From an uncultured Acidobacteriota bacterium (GTDB lineage Bacteria; Acidobacteriota; Blastocatellia; Pyrinomonadales; Pyrinomonadaceae): a stretch of 43,560 nucleotides of DNA. Location of the stretch: contig CADEGD010000017.1 in the NCBI GenBank assembly GCA_902826795.1, positions 32,902 to 76,461 of the forward strand. The letters are read 5' to 3'. This document shows positions 24,470 to 33,857 of the stretch, one piece after another. Each line of letters opens with the position of its first letter. Within the stretch, counting starts at the first letter, position 1. Made by a program: the position numbers and the translations under genes. The notes beneath the pieces were generated by a model. That model searched no databases. It was given only the letters and a program-made list of their open reading frames with translations, and was not told where the DNA came from.

Positions 24470-25645
24470 ATGAAAGAAGCAGTTATCGTATCGGCCGTGC
24501 GTACGGCTGTGGGAAAGGCGCCGAAGGGCACGTTGAAGAACACCCGCTCGGATGAGATGGGCGCGGTCGCGATTAAGGAAGCGGTCGCGAGAGCGGGCGT
24601 AGATGCATCGTTGATAGACGATGTGATCATGGGCTGTGCGTTTCCCGAAGCATCGCAGGGGATGAACGTCGCTCGGACATCGTCGATCCTCGCCGGGCTG
24701 CCGGTCGAAACGAGCGCGATGACGGTGAATCGATACTGTTCGTCGGGCCTGCAGACGATCGCACAGGCGGCAGAGCGGATCCAGGTTGGCGGTGCGGACG
24801 CGATCGTTGCGGGCGGGCTTGAATCGATGACGGCGATCCCGATGGGCGGCAATTCGTTCCGCCCGAATCCCGGTCTCGCGGACACCTATCCCGACTACTA
24901 TCTGAACATGGGCCTGACCGCCGAGAACCTCGCAAAAAAGTACGAGATCACCCGCGAGCAGGCCGACGAGTTCTCGGTGCAATCGCACCAAAAGGCCGCA
25001 GCCGCGATCGCCGCCGGGAAATTCAACGACGAGATCGTGCCGATGAATGTCCGCATCGATGAGTTCGACGAAAAGGGCCGAGTCCGTCGCAAAGAGATCG
25101 TGTTCGGTATGGACGAAGGAGTTCGGGCGGATACGTCGATGGAAGGTTTAGCGAAACTGAAGCCGGCGTTCCACGCGAAGGGAACGGTCACCGCCGGAAA
25201 CTCGTCGCAGATGTCAGACGGAGCTGCTGCCGCCGTCGTGATGTCAGCCGACAAGGCCAAAGAACTCGGCATCACGCCGATCGCACGGTTCGTGTCGTAC
25301 GCGACTGCCGGATGCCTGCCAGAAGAGATGGGCATCGGACCGGTCTATGCGATCCCGAAGGCCTTGAAACTTGCGGGACTCACGCTCGACCAGATAGACG
25401 TTATCGAGCTCAACGAAGCGTTTGCTGCTCAAGGACTCTCCGTAATGAAGGTGCTCGAAATGAACCCGGCAAAGGTCAACGTCAACGGTGGAGCCGTCGC
25501 ACTCGGCCATCCGCTCGGCTGCACCGGTGCAAAGCTAACCGCGACCATCCTTCAAGAAATGAAACGCCGCAACGCCCGCTACGGAATGGTCACAATGTGC
25601 GTGGGCGGCGGAATGGGCGCAGCCGGGATCTTCGAACTTTTATAG
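24470..25645 (+). CDS. fadA: Acetyl-CoA acyltransferase (3-ketoacyl-CoA thiolase)
   Basis: 391 residues, standard for a thiolase. Cleaves 3-ketoacyl-CoA with CoA to release acetyl-CoA, the last step of beta-oxidation. Catalytic Cys90 in NRYCSSGLQ, His347 in [11 protein letters not shown] and Cys377 in [12 protein letters not shown] are intact. It lies 5.7 kb after fadN on the same strand. There is no palindrome or clear promoter directly upstream; only 21 bp separate it from hicA, so it is probably read from an upstream promoter. The degradative role rather than acetoacetyl-CoA synthesis is inferred from the flanking fad genes. Confidence 0.94.
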   Translation: MKEAVIVSAVRTAVGKAPKGTLKNTRSDEMGAVAIKEAVARAGVDASLIDDVIMGCAFPEASQGMNVARTSSILAGLPVETSAMTVNRYCSSGLQTIAQAAERIQVGGADAIVAGGLESMTAIPMGGNSFRPNPGLADTYPDYYLNMGLTAENLAKKYEITREQADEFSVQSHQKAAAAIAAGKFNDEIVPMNVRIDEFDEKGRVRRKEIVFGMDEGVRADTSMEGLAKLKPAFHAKGTVTAGNSSQMSDGAAAAVVMSADKAKELGITPIARFVSYATAGCLPEEMGIGPVYAIPKALKLAGLTLDQIDVIELNEAFAAQGLSVMKVLEMNPAKVNVNGGAVALGHPLGCTGAKLTATILQEMKRRNARYGMVTMCVGGGMGAAGIFELL

Positions 25646-25649
25646 GTTC

Positions 25650-26159
25650 ATGGCCGGGAGGATGTCTATAACGTCGATCTTCGTGAAACCAGCGTTGATA
25701 TTCGCTACTTCGCTTCTGCTCGCGACCGCGTCAAACTCGGTCGCAGGGCAATCTTACTCGCGGTCGTTTGAAAGCCAACTTCGCTGTAGTACCGATCCGG
25801 AGGCGGGCAAGCTTCTTATCGACCTCCGCGGCAGCGGTTATATCGATCGGACGTACATAGTCGAGGACACTATAAGTTATTTCAAACTTCTTAAGCCGCT
25901 CGTGGTTTTGGGTTTCCGTCCGGTTGCGGTCTTCGGTTTTCAGGAGGGCTATGAGAAATTCTTTGAGCGCGGACCGGGTACATTGCCGCCTGAAATGATA
26001 GGGATCGTCGTTCGCGGAAACCAGGATAGCGTCAAACTGAGGCTGCGGAATTTGGGAATCCACAATCTTGAAGTGGAGCCTCATGCTTACAATACAAACG
26101 GCCGCTCAGCGAAATCAGGTCTGGTCTCGATCGCGTGCTGGTCGACTCGAGAGAAATAA
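25650..26159 (+). CDS. Hypothetical secreted protein, 169 aa
   Basis: Begins 4 bp after the fadA stop. Hydrophobic residues 10-26 (FVKPALIFATSLLLATA) followed by SVAGQS look like a signal peptide; GGGAGG-like sequence lies near a second ATG at 25662. The mature part is alpha/beta with LLIDLRGSGYIDRTYIVED and GIVVRGNQDSVKLRLRNLGI, but I recognise no family. Two Cys (in LRCSTD and IACWST) could form a disulfide linking both ends. Confidence 0.6.
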   Translation: MAGRMSITSIFVKPALIFATSLLLATASNSVAGQSYSRSFESQLRCSTDPEAGKLLIDLRGSGYIDRTYIVEDTISYFKLLKPLVVLGFRPVAVFGFQEGYEKFFERGPGTLPPEMIGIVVRGNQDSVKLRLRNLGIHNLEVEPHAYNTNGRSAKSGLVSIACWSTREK

Positions 26160-26200
26160 CACTTGTAAGATCTGCCAATGGCGGCTGAAAGAGGATTCAG

Positions 26201-26695
26201 ATGAAACCAGCGTTATTGATCATCGATATGCAGAAAGAGTTTTATCAGGGTGAAACTCTTTCGCAGATGGACGCGGCGGCGGAGCATATCAATTGGGTGC
26301 TGCCGCGGTTTGAGGAGAAGAGCTTGCCCGTGATCTGCGTTCAGGACATTGACGAAGGCGAGGGCGTAGTTCCCGGAACTGAGGGATTCGACTTCATCGA
26401 TTCGCTAACGCCGAAGGATGGAGCGATCCGCATCCACAAACGCTACGGCAACAGCTTCAACAAGACCGAGGTCGACGCGATCCTGAAAGAACATGGCGTC
26501 GACACGCCAGTGATCACCGGCTTCTGTGCCGAGTTCTGCGTCCTTTCAACCTATCGCGGAGCTAAGGATCTGGACTACTTTCCTGTAATTCTTAAGAACG
26601 GAATCGCCAGCGTGAAAGAGGTCAATAAAGAGTTCGTCGAAAACATCAGCGAGACGATCACGGCCGGGATGTTGGTCAAGCTTTTGGATGGATGA
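26201..26695 (+). CDS. Isochorismatase-family cysteine hydrolase
   Basis: 164 residues. The catalytic triad of the family can be read as Asp9 (LLIIDMQ), Lys80 (IHKRYGNSF) and Cys113 (GFCAEFCVLSTYRGA), with the cis-peptide region TGFC. Members hydrolyse amides such as nicotinamide, ureidoacrylate or N-carbamoyl compounds; the substrate cannot be chosen from sequence alone. Cytoplasmic. Ends 4 bp before the convergent POTRA gene. Confidence 0.9.
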   Translation: MKPALLIIDMQKEFYQGETLSQMDAAAEHINWVLPRFEEKSLPVICVQDIDEGEGVVPGTEGFDFIDSLTPKDGAIRIHKRYGNSFNKTEVDAILKEHGVDTPVITGFCAEFCVLSTYRGAKDLDYFPVILKNGIASVKEVNKEFVENISETITAGMLVKLLDG

Positions 26696-26699
26696 ATGA

Positions 26700-27869
26700 T
26701 CAGCGATTTCTGACCTTGATGAATAGGTCAACATCTGAAGTGTTCGAGTCAGTTAGGATATCAACATGCTGATCCTTATCAAGAAACTGGAATTTCGTGG
26801 AGTCGTTAATTTGGTCGATCCCGGCAGCAAACTTACTCTGAACAAATATGTCACCGGGCTTGAGCGGAAACTCCTCGAGAAGGGCCCTCTGGACGGGTTC
26901 ATCAACACCCGAAAAAACGATCTTTCTGACCGAAAAACGGCGCCCCTCATTCAGAACGATCTCCAAATTACAAATTCCGTTCGTACCTTTCTCCTTCGGG
27001 TCAATTATGTCAGGTACAAACTCAGCGTCATACTCCGCATAGCCGAGTTCGCCGTACTTCGATTTGAGCTCCTCGTATATGAACGTCTGTAGTCTTCGCC
27101 CGTCGATTACGTCGCCGGGATACTGACCAGACATGGCCATGATCTCGGCGTCCGAAAATACTTTGTTTCCTTCGATCTTGATATCACCAAGTCGATATTG
27201 CGGCCCCTCGTCGACCTTGATTGCTGTAACCCTAGTGTTCTTGTGGAGCGAAAAGGAAACATCAGTAATCTTTGCTTTGAATAACCCTTTGCTCCACATG
27301 TAAGAGCGCGAAAGCTTTTGAGCGCAGTACTCGAGCAACTTCTTACTAAAACCTCGCCCATTCGCACATTGTCCGAAATCTTCTATAAGATCACCGCTTC
27401 GCACGATCTTGTTTCCGCTAAATGCGACTTCGTAGGCAGTCAGTAGGTCTCCTCGCTCAATTACGTACTTGAGCCGCATTTCCGCCTCGCTAACCAACTG
27501 ACCATACGCAAGCACCGTTGCACGCGGATAGTCTTTTTCGTCAAGCCACTCCCTAATATGTTTTTCGACCTGATGAATCTTATAAGCCTTAAAGGGTTCA
27601 TCAACGTTGATCCCAAGTTTCCTAAAATCTAGTTCACTAACGAGATTCTTTTCGTAAATCGCGTCGTCCGGGTAAATTCCGTATCCTCTTTGATCGACAT
27701 CCAATCCGACATAATCGATACCAACAACGATGGTTTTGTCGTCAACGAATTGGGAAGCGGTTGTGCCTTTACCTTCGATTATTCTGATGTAGGTAGGGTA
27801 CGAGTGCGCGCGGGCGAAAACCGCTATGCAAAGAATGGCTACAATAACAGAGAACCCCGATACTCTCAT
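26700..27869 (-). CDS. Secreted POTRA-domain protein without a beta barrel
   Basis: 389 residues with a signal peptide (MRVSGFSVIVAILCIAVFARA) and a GGAGG ribosome-binding site 6-7 bp before the ATG. About residues 225-385 hold two POTRA-like units: YRLGDIKIEGNKVFSDAEI...YIYEELKSKYGELGYAEY-type and RRFSVRKIVFSGVDEPVQRALLEEFPLKPGDIF. Such domains occur in BamA, TamA and ShlB, where a 16-strand barrel follows. Here the protein stops right after the last POTRA, so it cannot itself be an outer-membrane pore. The N-terminal ~200 residues are unfamiliar. Its codon use seems more A+T-rich than that of its neighbours. Divergent from the acyl-CoA dehydrogenase gene. Confidence 0.75.
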   Translation of the reverse strand: MRVSGFSVIVAILCIAVFARAHSYPTYIRIIEGKGTTASQFVDDKTIVVGIDYVGLDVDQRGYGIYPDDAIYEKNLVSELDFRKLGINVDEPFKAYKIHQVEKHIREWLDEKDYPRATVLAYGQLVSEAEMRLKYVIERGDLLTAYEVAFSGNKIVRSGDLIEDFGQCANGRGFSKKLLEYCAQKLSRSYMWSKGLFKAKITDVSFSLHKNTRVTAIKVDEGPQYRLGDIKIEGNKVFSDAEIMAMSGQYPGDVIDGRRLQTFIYEELKSKYGELGYAEYDAEFVPDIIDPKEKGTNGICNLEIVLNEGRRFSVRKIVFSGVDEPVQRALLEEFPLKPGDIFVQSKFAAGIDQINDSTKFQFLDKDQHVDILTDSNTSDVDLFIKVRNR

Positions 27870-27958
27870 TTAACCCTCCAGGCTCAGCATTATGCCGCAA
27901 CTCGTGCCATCTTTATGAGATCTTACATCTTGGTCAAAGGACGAAGACGCTTTTTCGC

Positions 27959-27988
27959 TTGCTGAATGAACGTTCATTCAGTTATAAT
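27959..27988 (+). promoter_or_regulatory. FadR-box promoter of the acyl-CoA dehydrogenase gene: perfect palindrome inside the promoter
   Basis: -35 TTGCTG (27959-27964), 18-bp spacer, -10 TATAAT (27983-27988). The palindrome CTGAATGAACGTTCATTCAG (27962-27981) is perfect over 20 bp. From CTTG to AATTC the sequence equals the fadN promoter except for one base in the centre. The region also separates the divergent POTRA gene, whose own promoter would lie farther left. Confidence 0.88.
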
Positions 27989-28015
27989 TCCTCCACTAAC
28001 CTGAAGGAGATTCCA

Positions 28016-29797
<1,782 letters not shown>

Positions 29798-29814
29798 TTT
29801 CTTTCTATCTTTTG

Positions 29815-29883
29815 TTTCTTCCTGTTCTTCTTATTCTGTGGTCGAAAATCATTTCACCACCGAACAAGAAGAACAGGAAGAAA
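29815..29883. terminator. Large hairpin between convergent genes, probable bidirectional terminator
   Basis: An 18-bp perfect stem (TTTCTTCCTGTTCTTCTT at 29815-29832, its complement at 29866-29883) is extended by ten more bases with two mismatches; the loop is 13 bp. A-rich and T-rich flanks would give a U-run on either strand. The inner phrase TTCTTCTTATTCTGTGGT recurs at 43176-43191, so this is also a dispersed repeat. Confidence 0.65.
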
Positions 29884-29887
29884 TTTT

Positions 29888-30787
29888 TTATGTGTGGAGA
29901 TCAGCGACGTTCCACTCGGCAAGCTTCGCGCCGGCATGATACGCGGATTCGAGGAATTCAATGACCGCGGCTTGCGGATCGTCCGAGTTGCGAGCATCCT
30001 CATACATCAGTAACGCCATGTGAGCGCCGTTGGACTCTGCCCATTTTCCCGAAGACGGCGAAAGCGGTTCGTCGGCGAGTCCGGCGGGTTCAGGAGCGGT
30101 GTAAGAATAGAAAGCCGGCGCGGGAACCTTATCGTCGCCGAACCAGAATCCGAAACTGATCACCTCGTGCGAATACGCCTCACGTTCGACTGTTCCGGCG
30201 CCGTCGCGAGGCGTCACTCGTTTGCCAGAGAACCGCGTCAACGCCAGGTCGAAGCTGTGCCAGAACATGTGCACCGGCGTCGACTTTCCGCAAAACCGGC
30301 CGCGAAACTCATTGAGGATGTGATCGACCGTTACGAGCGTCTGATGAAACCGCTCGACGTATTCCTTGTCGTAAGATTTGTTCTCAGTGTCTTCAGGAAA
30401 GGGCGTCGTCGATGGAGCCTCGTAGGGGATAGGGCGGATCTTCGGTTCGATGCCAAGCTTCGATAGATTCGAGAAAAGACTGCCGTAAAAATCCGCGACC
30501 GACAGTCCGTCGTACAGAGCAAAGTCTTCGATCTTGCCGCTGCTCGTCATGATAACCAGCTTGTGGTCGTGAAAGTCGAACGCGATCTCGAAGTTGCCGC
30601 CTTCGTAGGGAATCGTGCGCGTCGATAGTCCGCGCGGCGTGACGTAAAGCGGCACGTGCCACCAGTGGTTCATCCGCGGATGCATCGCGAGCCGAATTTT
30701 GCCCACGATCTGGCAATAAAGGTGTAGCGTGTTTTTCGTCGGCCGCCACGCTTCGAGCGGAATGTCGGGGAAAGCTTCTTTGTTCAT
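29888..30787 (-). CDS. DUF5996 family protein
   Basis: 299 residues. Opening WRPTKNTLHLYCQIVGKIRLAMHPRMNHWWHVPLYVTPRGLSTR-type pattern (about 14-58), then FEIAFDFHDHKLVI and the late FWHSFDLALTRFSG, ending with a YHAGAKLAEWNV helix. These are hallmarks of DUF5996 as I know it; function unassigned. Many conserved His and Trp suggest metal or cofactor binding, but no ligand is known. No signal peptide. Its stop lies 5 bp from the large hairpin. Confidence 0.85.
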   Translation of the reverse strand: MNKEAFPDIPLEAWRPTKNTLHLYCQIVGKIRLAMHPRMNHWWHVPLYVTPRGLSTRTIPYEGGNFEIAFDFHDHKLVIMTSSGKIEDFALYDGLSVADFYGSLFSNLSKLGIEPKIRPIPYEAPSTTPFPEDTENKSYDKEYVERFHQTLVTVDHILNEFRGRFCGKSTPVHMFWHSFDLALTRFSGKRVTPRDGAGTVEREAYSHEVISFGFWFGDDKVPAPAFYSYTAPEPAGLADEPLSPSSGKWAESNGAHMALLMYEDARNSDDPQAAVIEFLESAYHAGAKLAEWNVADLHT

Positions 30788-30794
30788 AATTTTT

Positions 30795-30906
30795 GCTCGC
30801 GAAAATCGCGAAAAGCCACTAAATAAGAGAAGCCATATGCAAATGGGTGTCTAAACGACCAGTCAAAATTTTCGCGAGTTTTCGCGTATTTCGCGTATTT
30901 CGCGGG
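30795..30906. repeat. Inverted-repeat element of the CCCGCGAA family
   Basis: GCTCGCGAAAATCGCGAAAA (30795-30814) pairs with the TTTTCGCGAG and TTTCGCG stretches at 30867-30906, which end in TATTTCGCGGG. The spacer is about 55 bp. It fills the whole gap between two minus-strand genes and touches the TAG stop of the gene at 30907. Confidence 0.6.
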
Positions 30907-31791
30907 CTAGTCTCTTTTGGATAGCCACGCTGCGGCGTTTTCCACGTAACGTTTTACATCATCGAGCCGTTCCGGATATCGCTTCCACTCATCGCCGGGT
31001 GCTTCTTCGACAAATGTCGGACATTCTAGATCGATATTCCAGTTGTAATCGACCAAGTGGTGAAAGCTCGATTCGGCGATGCCGCGGCCGCAGAGGTTGC
31101 CGTGCGAATCTTCGGTGCGGTCGAAAGCGACGAGAAGATTGAAAGTATTCCCCGTCGTCTTACTTGCTCCGGTTGCGACGACGCTCGCCGCCGGTTCATC
31201 CGCCGGAACTCCAACGGCACCCTCGTGCGGATGAGCGGGGAAGTATTCGATCAGCGATCCGTCAGCGCGTTTTAGTAATGGATGATCGGTCGCCTTGATG
31301 TTTTGAAAGTCACCGTTCGCGCCCGAATGATAGTTCGGCCAGTCGATATTGAGCGTCGCGTTGTCGTCGCGACAGTGGCGCGATTTGTCCGGTTCGCGTT
31401 GTTTCGAATGAAAGAAATGAGCCGCTCCGATGCCGCCGAGCGTACATAGCGACGAGCCCATGTCGTTGTGATCACGCGTCGCGAGAATGCCGCCGCCGCA
31501 TTGACGGAATTTCGTTATTCCTTCGCAGTCCGCCTTCGATAATCCATCGCCCAGGTCGAGCGCCATTAGCCACAGTTCGTCGTAGTCGCTGTCGTAAAGG
31601 GAAGCGAGGACCGGGTCATTTCCATTCGCGTCCTGCTCTCGGTTTCGCGTCGTTACATCGTAAATCGAGTTTCCTTCGGCGTCCTCTAGTGAGCGAAGAT
31701 GTTCGGTTAGCAACGAGAATCGGCCAATGTGCCAATCGTCATCGGAGTAGGGAATAGTGGTTTGTAGGAGAATCTTTACCTGCTTGTTCAT
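30907..31791 (-). CDS. ThuA/class-I amidotransferase-like hypothetical protein
   Basis: 294 residues without a signal peptide. ILLQTTIPYSDDDWHIGRFSLLTEHL (7-32), DSDYDELWLMALDLGDGLSKADCEGITKFRQCGGGILATRDHNDMGSSL-like strand-turn-helix order and HPHEGAVG fit a flavodoxin-like amidotransferase fold such as ThuA. Position of a GATase nucleophile Cys is unclear (Cys in RQCGGGI does not match the nucleophile elbow). Function unknown. Probably co-transcribed with the UBP zinc-finger gene upstream. Confidence 0.65.
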   Translation of the reverse strand: MNKQVKILLQTTIPYSDDDWHIGRFSLLTEHLRSLEDAEGNSIYDVTTRNREQDANGNDPVLASLYDSDYDELWLMALDLGDGLSKADCEGITKFRQCGGGILATRDHNDMGSSLCTLGGIGAAHFFHSKQREPDKSRHCRDDNATLNIDWPNYHSGANGDFQNIKATDHPLLKRADGSLIEYFPAHPHEGAVGVPADEPAASVVATGASKTTGNTFNLLVAFDRTEDSHGNLCGRGIAESSFHHLVDYNWNIDLECPTFVEEAPGDEWKRYPERLDDVKRYVENAAAWLSKRD

Positions 31792-31799
31792 AATGCAAA

Positions 31800-31833
31800 G
31801 CCCGCACGTTAGTAAGGGCGTAACGAATTACGC
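31800..31833. other. Two adjacent short hairpins at the end of the zinc-finger gene
   Basis: GCCC / GGGC (31800-31819) and a perfect 6-bp stem GCGTAA-CGAA-TTACGC (31818-31833) share bases and are alternatives or a compound fold. The second includes the TAA stop of the UBP zinc-finger gene. No U-run; may be an RNA-processing or repeat element. Confidence 0.35.
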
Positions 31834-32100
31834 TGACGGCAGCCGTTCGTAGAACCAATCGTCTGGATAGCAAAATCCCCAATCCTCGCCGGGTTCGAAA
31901 GACTTTACGATCGGATGCGTCGTCAAATTGTAATGCTTGGTAGAGTGGCGGTTCGGCGAATTGTCGCAGCATCCGACGTGTCCGCAAGATTGGCACAGAC
32001 GCAGGTGCACCCAGTGGCCGCCCATCTTCAGACATTCTTCGCAGCCATCGGCACTCGGCGTCACCTCAACGATCTCACTGACGTGCTCACAATATTCCAT
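31828..32100 (-). CDS. UBP-type zinc-finger protein
   Basis: 90 residues, almost entirely one zinc-finger UBP domain. Cys/His ligands appear in order: C4-x-H6, CEEC (about 20-23), H-W-V-H, CQSCGHVGCCD (about 36-46) and H-STKHYNLTTHP. The TKHYNLTTHPIV core is the segment that, in eukaryotic deubiquitinases, binds the free C-terminus of ubiquitin. Bacterial copies are known but their ligand is not. Own promoter at 32116-32144. Confidence 0.9.
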   Translation of the reverse strand: MEYCEHVSEIVEVTPSADGCEECLKMGGHWVHLRLCQSCGHVGCCDNSPNRHSTKHYNLTTHPIVKSFEPGEDWGFCYPDDWFYERLPSA

Positions 32101-32115
32101 ATGTATTGTGAGTAA

Positions 32116-32144
32116 ATCTTACGCTTATGGAACTCGCTTTTCAA
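32116..32144 (-). promoter_or_regulatory. Sigma-70 type promoter of the zinc-finger gene
   Basis: On the minus strand, -35 TTGAAA (32144-32139), 17-bp spacer, -10 TAAGAT (32121-32116), 15 bp before the ATG at 32100. It lies between the TetR stop and the zinc-finger gene. Confidence 0.5.
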
Positions 32145-32156
32145 AAATATCCGGTG

Positions 32157-32801
32157 TTAGCTCGATCGGGCCTTGGCAAGTATGGCTTTACCTTCGGCGG
32201 TGGCGTAATTTTCGAGCGCCCGGTAAACCGATTCGCGCGTCATTTGAAACGCCCGGTTGTTTCTGTGCAGGCGACGGAACCAGTTGCCTTCCTGCACAAA
32301 TCCATGGAGCTGAAAAACGACCAGTTCCGCATCGCAGGACTTCTCCAGTTCTCCGAGCTTGATCGCCAGCTTCATTTCCTTTGTCAGCGTGTTGACCCAG
32401 TCGCGTGTGAGCTTAGAGATAAGGTCGCGAACCTTCCCGGGGCGATCGTCCATCTCGGCTGAGACGGCGTAGAAGAAGCATCCGCCGCGATTACAGGTAT
32501 TTGCTACGCTGTTTATCCATGTATCGACCAGGGCGATCAGCCGCGACAGGCCGGGCTCGATATTTTCCGATGGCCTGACGACCTCCGACACGAAGATGCG
32601 GCTGGCAGCTTCCAGGGTAGCAAGCTGCAAAACTTCCTTCGAGCCGAAGTGGGCGAATAATCCGCTCTTGCTCATCCCGAGTTCGTTCGCCAGCCGACCG
32701 ATCGAAAGGCCCTCGAGCCCTTCGGCCGACGCGATATCGACACTCGTCCTCAGGATATCTTCCCGAGTCTTGTCACCGCGGCTCAATAGTGTGGTCAGCA
32801 T
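32157..32801 (-). CDS. TetR-family transcriptional regulator
   Basis: 214 residues. The N-terminal helix-turn-helix reads TREDILRTSVDIASAEGLEGLSIGRLANELGMSKSGLFAHFGSKEVL-type (about 12-58). The ligand domain has CNRGGCFFYAVSAEMDDRPGKVRD, typical of the YxaF/LmrA-like subgroup, whose ligands are mostly aromatic or drug-like compounds. A 12-bp perfect palindrome (32805-32816) lies 3 bp upstream of its ATG and would cover the start region, which suggests self-repression. Target genes could be the zinc-finger cluster 56 bp downstream. Whether it binds the FadR-like boxes is doubtful: arms differ. Confidence 0.9.
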   Translation of the reverse strand: MLTTLLSRGDKTREDILRTSVDIASAEGLEGLSIGRLANELGMSKSGLFAHFGSKEVLQLATLEAASRIFVSEVVRPSENIEPGLSRLIALVDTWINSVANTCNRGGCFFYAVSAEMDDRPGKVRDLISKLTRDWVNTLTKEMKLAIKLGELEKSCDAELVVFQLHGFVQEGNWFRRLHRNNRAFQMTRESVYRALENYATAEGKAILAKARSS

Positions 32802-32804
32802 AGT

Positions 32805-32816
32805 ACGAACGTTCGT
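32805..32816. promoter_or_regulatory. Palindromic operator candidate of the TetR gene
   Basis: ACGAACGTTCGT, a perfect 12-bp palindrome immediately upstream of the TetR start codon. Its GAACGTTC core is shared with the palindrome at 27962-27981, but the outer arms (AC..GT versus CTGAAT..ATTCAG) are not. Confidence 0.55.
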
Positions 32817-32883
32817 TAATTTGCGTCCGACCGTTCGATGCGTTGCTAGATCGCACAGTTGCTTTCTCGGCCTAAAACACCGC

Positions 32884-33822
32884 CTAATTCCAAATGAAGA
32901 TCGGTCCTTGGTGATATTTGAATTGGCTCGAACCCGTAACTTTCCTAAGCTCTTTTGTTTTGTAGTTCCAAAGCATCAGGTCGTACCCGCCGGTTGCTTC
33001 GTCGCGACTGTCGAAGGCGAGCCACTCTCCGTCAGGGCTCCAATCGTGCCAGCCTTCGTCGATCTTCAGGTCGGTCAACTTCCACTGCTTCTTGCCATCC
33101 GGCGTGACGGCGTAGATGCTCTGCTTTCCGGCCTGGTTCGATTGATAGGTGATGAACTTATACTTTGCGTTCCAGTGCGGCGGCCCGACCTTGTATCCCG
33201 GATCTTTCCCGAGCGGATCGGAAGCGGGATAGGTTGTCAGCTTCTTCGCGTCCGTGCCGTCGGCGTTCATTATGTAAAGCTCTTCGATCTCTGCCCGATC
33301 GGTTCGATTCTTTTTATAGACGTAAATGATCTTCTTGCCGTCCGGCGAAAAACTCGGGTCGCGAAACGCAGCCGCGGGTTCATTCGTGAGCTGTTTGTAC
33401 TTACCCGTCGCACGATCGACGATGAAGAGTTGAAACCGAACTCGCGTATCGACGCGGCCGCTAACGACCAGTTCCTTGCCACTCTTGCGGCTGCCCATCC
33501 ACGAATCTTCAAGCTGTAGATTCATCACCTTCTTCGTGTTCGAGCCGTCGAGTGCGGATTCGTAGAGAAAGTAACATCGGCGGCATGCTCCTCGGTCACT
33601 GTTGTAGAGCAGCTTTCCGGGGATCGAATAATATGTCCACGCGACATCTTTGTGATTGGTAACGTTCGCGAGGCCTGAGCCGTCAATGCCGATCGTGTAG
33701 ACCTCGTAGTCGTCGGCCTTCTGATCCTGCAAAACGTTGAATGCGAGTCGATAGTTTGACGGCTGGGCGAGAACGGAAAGTGCTGCCGTTAGTATAAGGG
33801 CGATGACGATGGGCGGTTTCAT
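32884..33822 (-). CDS. Secreted TolB-like beta-propeller (PD40/WD40-like) protein
   Basis: 312 residues. Signal peptide MKPPIVIALILTAALSVLAQ, then blades of the PD40 type: FSPDGKKIIYVYKKN, WNAKYKFITYQSN, WSPDGEWLAFDSRD. About five to six blades cover the whole chain, as in the C-terminal domain of TolB, without a catalytic domain. Likely a periplasmic binding or scaffold protein. CRRCYF contains a Cys pair. Divergent from DUF2461 with only 35 bp between starts. Confidence 0.85.
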   Translation of the reverse strand: MKPPIVIALILTAALSVLAQPSNYRLAFNVLQDQKADDYEVYTIGIDGSGLANVTNHKDVAWTYYSIPGKLLYNSDRGACRRCYFLYESALDGSNTKKVMNLQLEDSWMGSRKSGKELVVSGRVDTRVRFQLFIVDRATGKYKQLTNEPAAAFRDPSFSPDGKKIIYVYKKNRTDRAEIEELYIMNADGTDAKKLTTYPASDPLGKDPGYKVGPPHWNAKYKFITYQSNQAGKQSIYAVTPDGKKQWKLTDLKIDEGWHDWSPDGEWLAFDSRDEATGGYDLMLWNYKTKELRKVTGSSQFKYHQGPIFIWN

Positions 33823-33857
33823 ATTGAAGGTTTTTGCTGTGCTAATATACCGAAACT

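Noticed and set aside
32157..32801. TetR protein as the regulator of the fad boxes
   Set aside because: Its own palindrome has different arms and its ligand domain resembles YxaF/LmrA rather than FadR; kept only as an open question.
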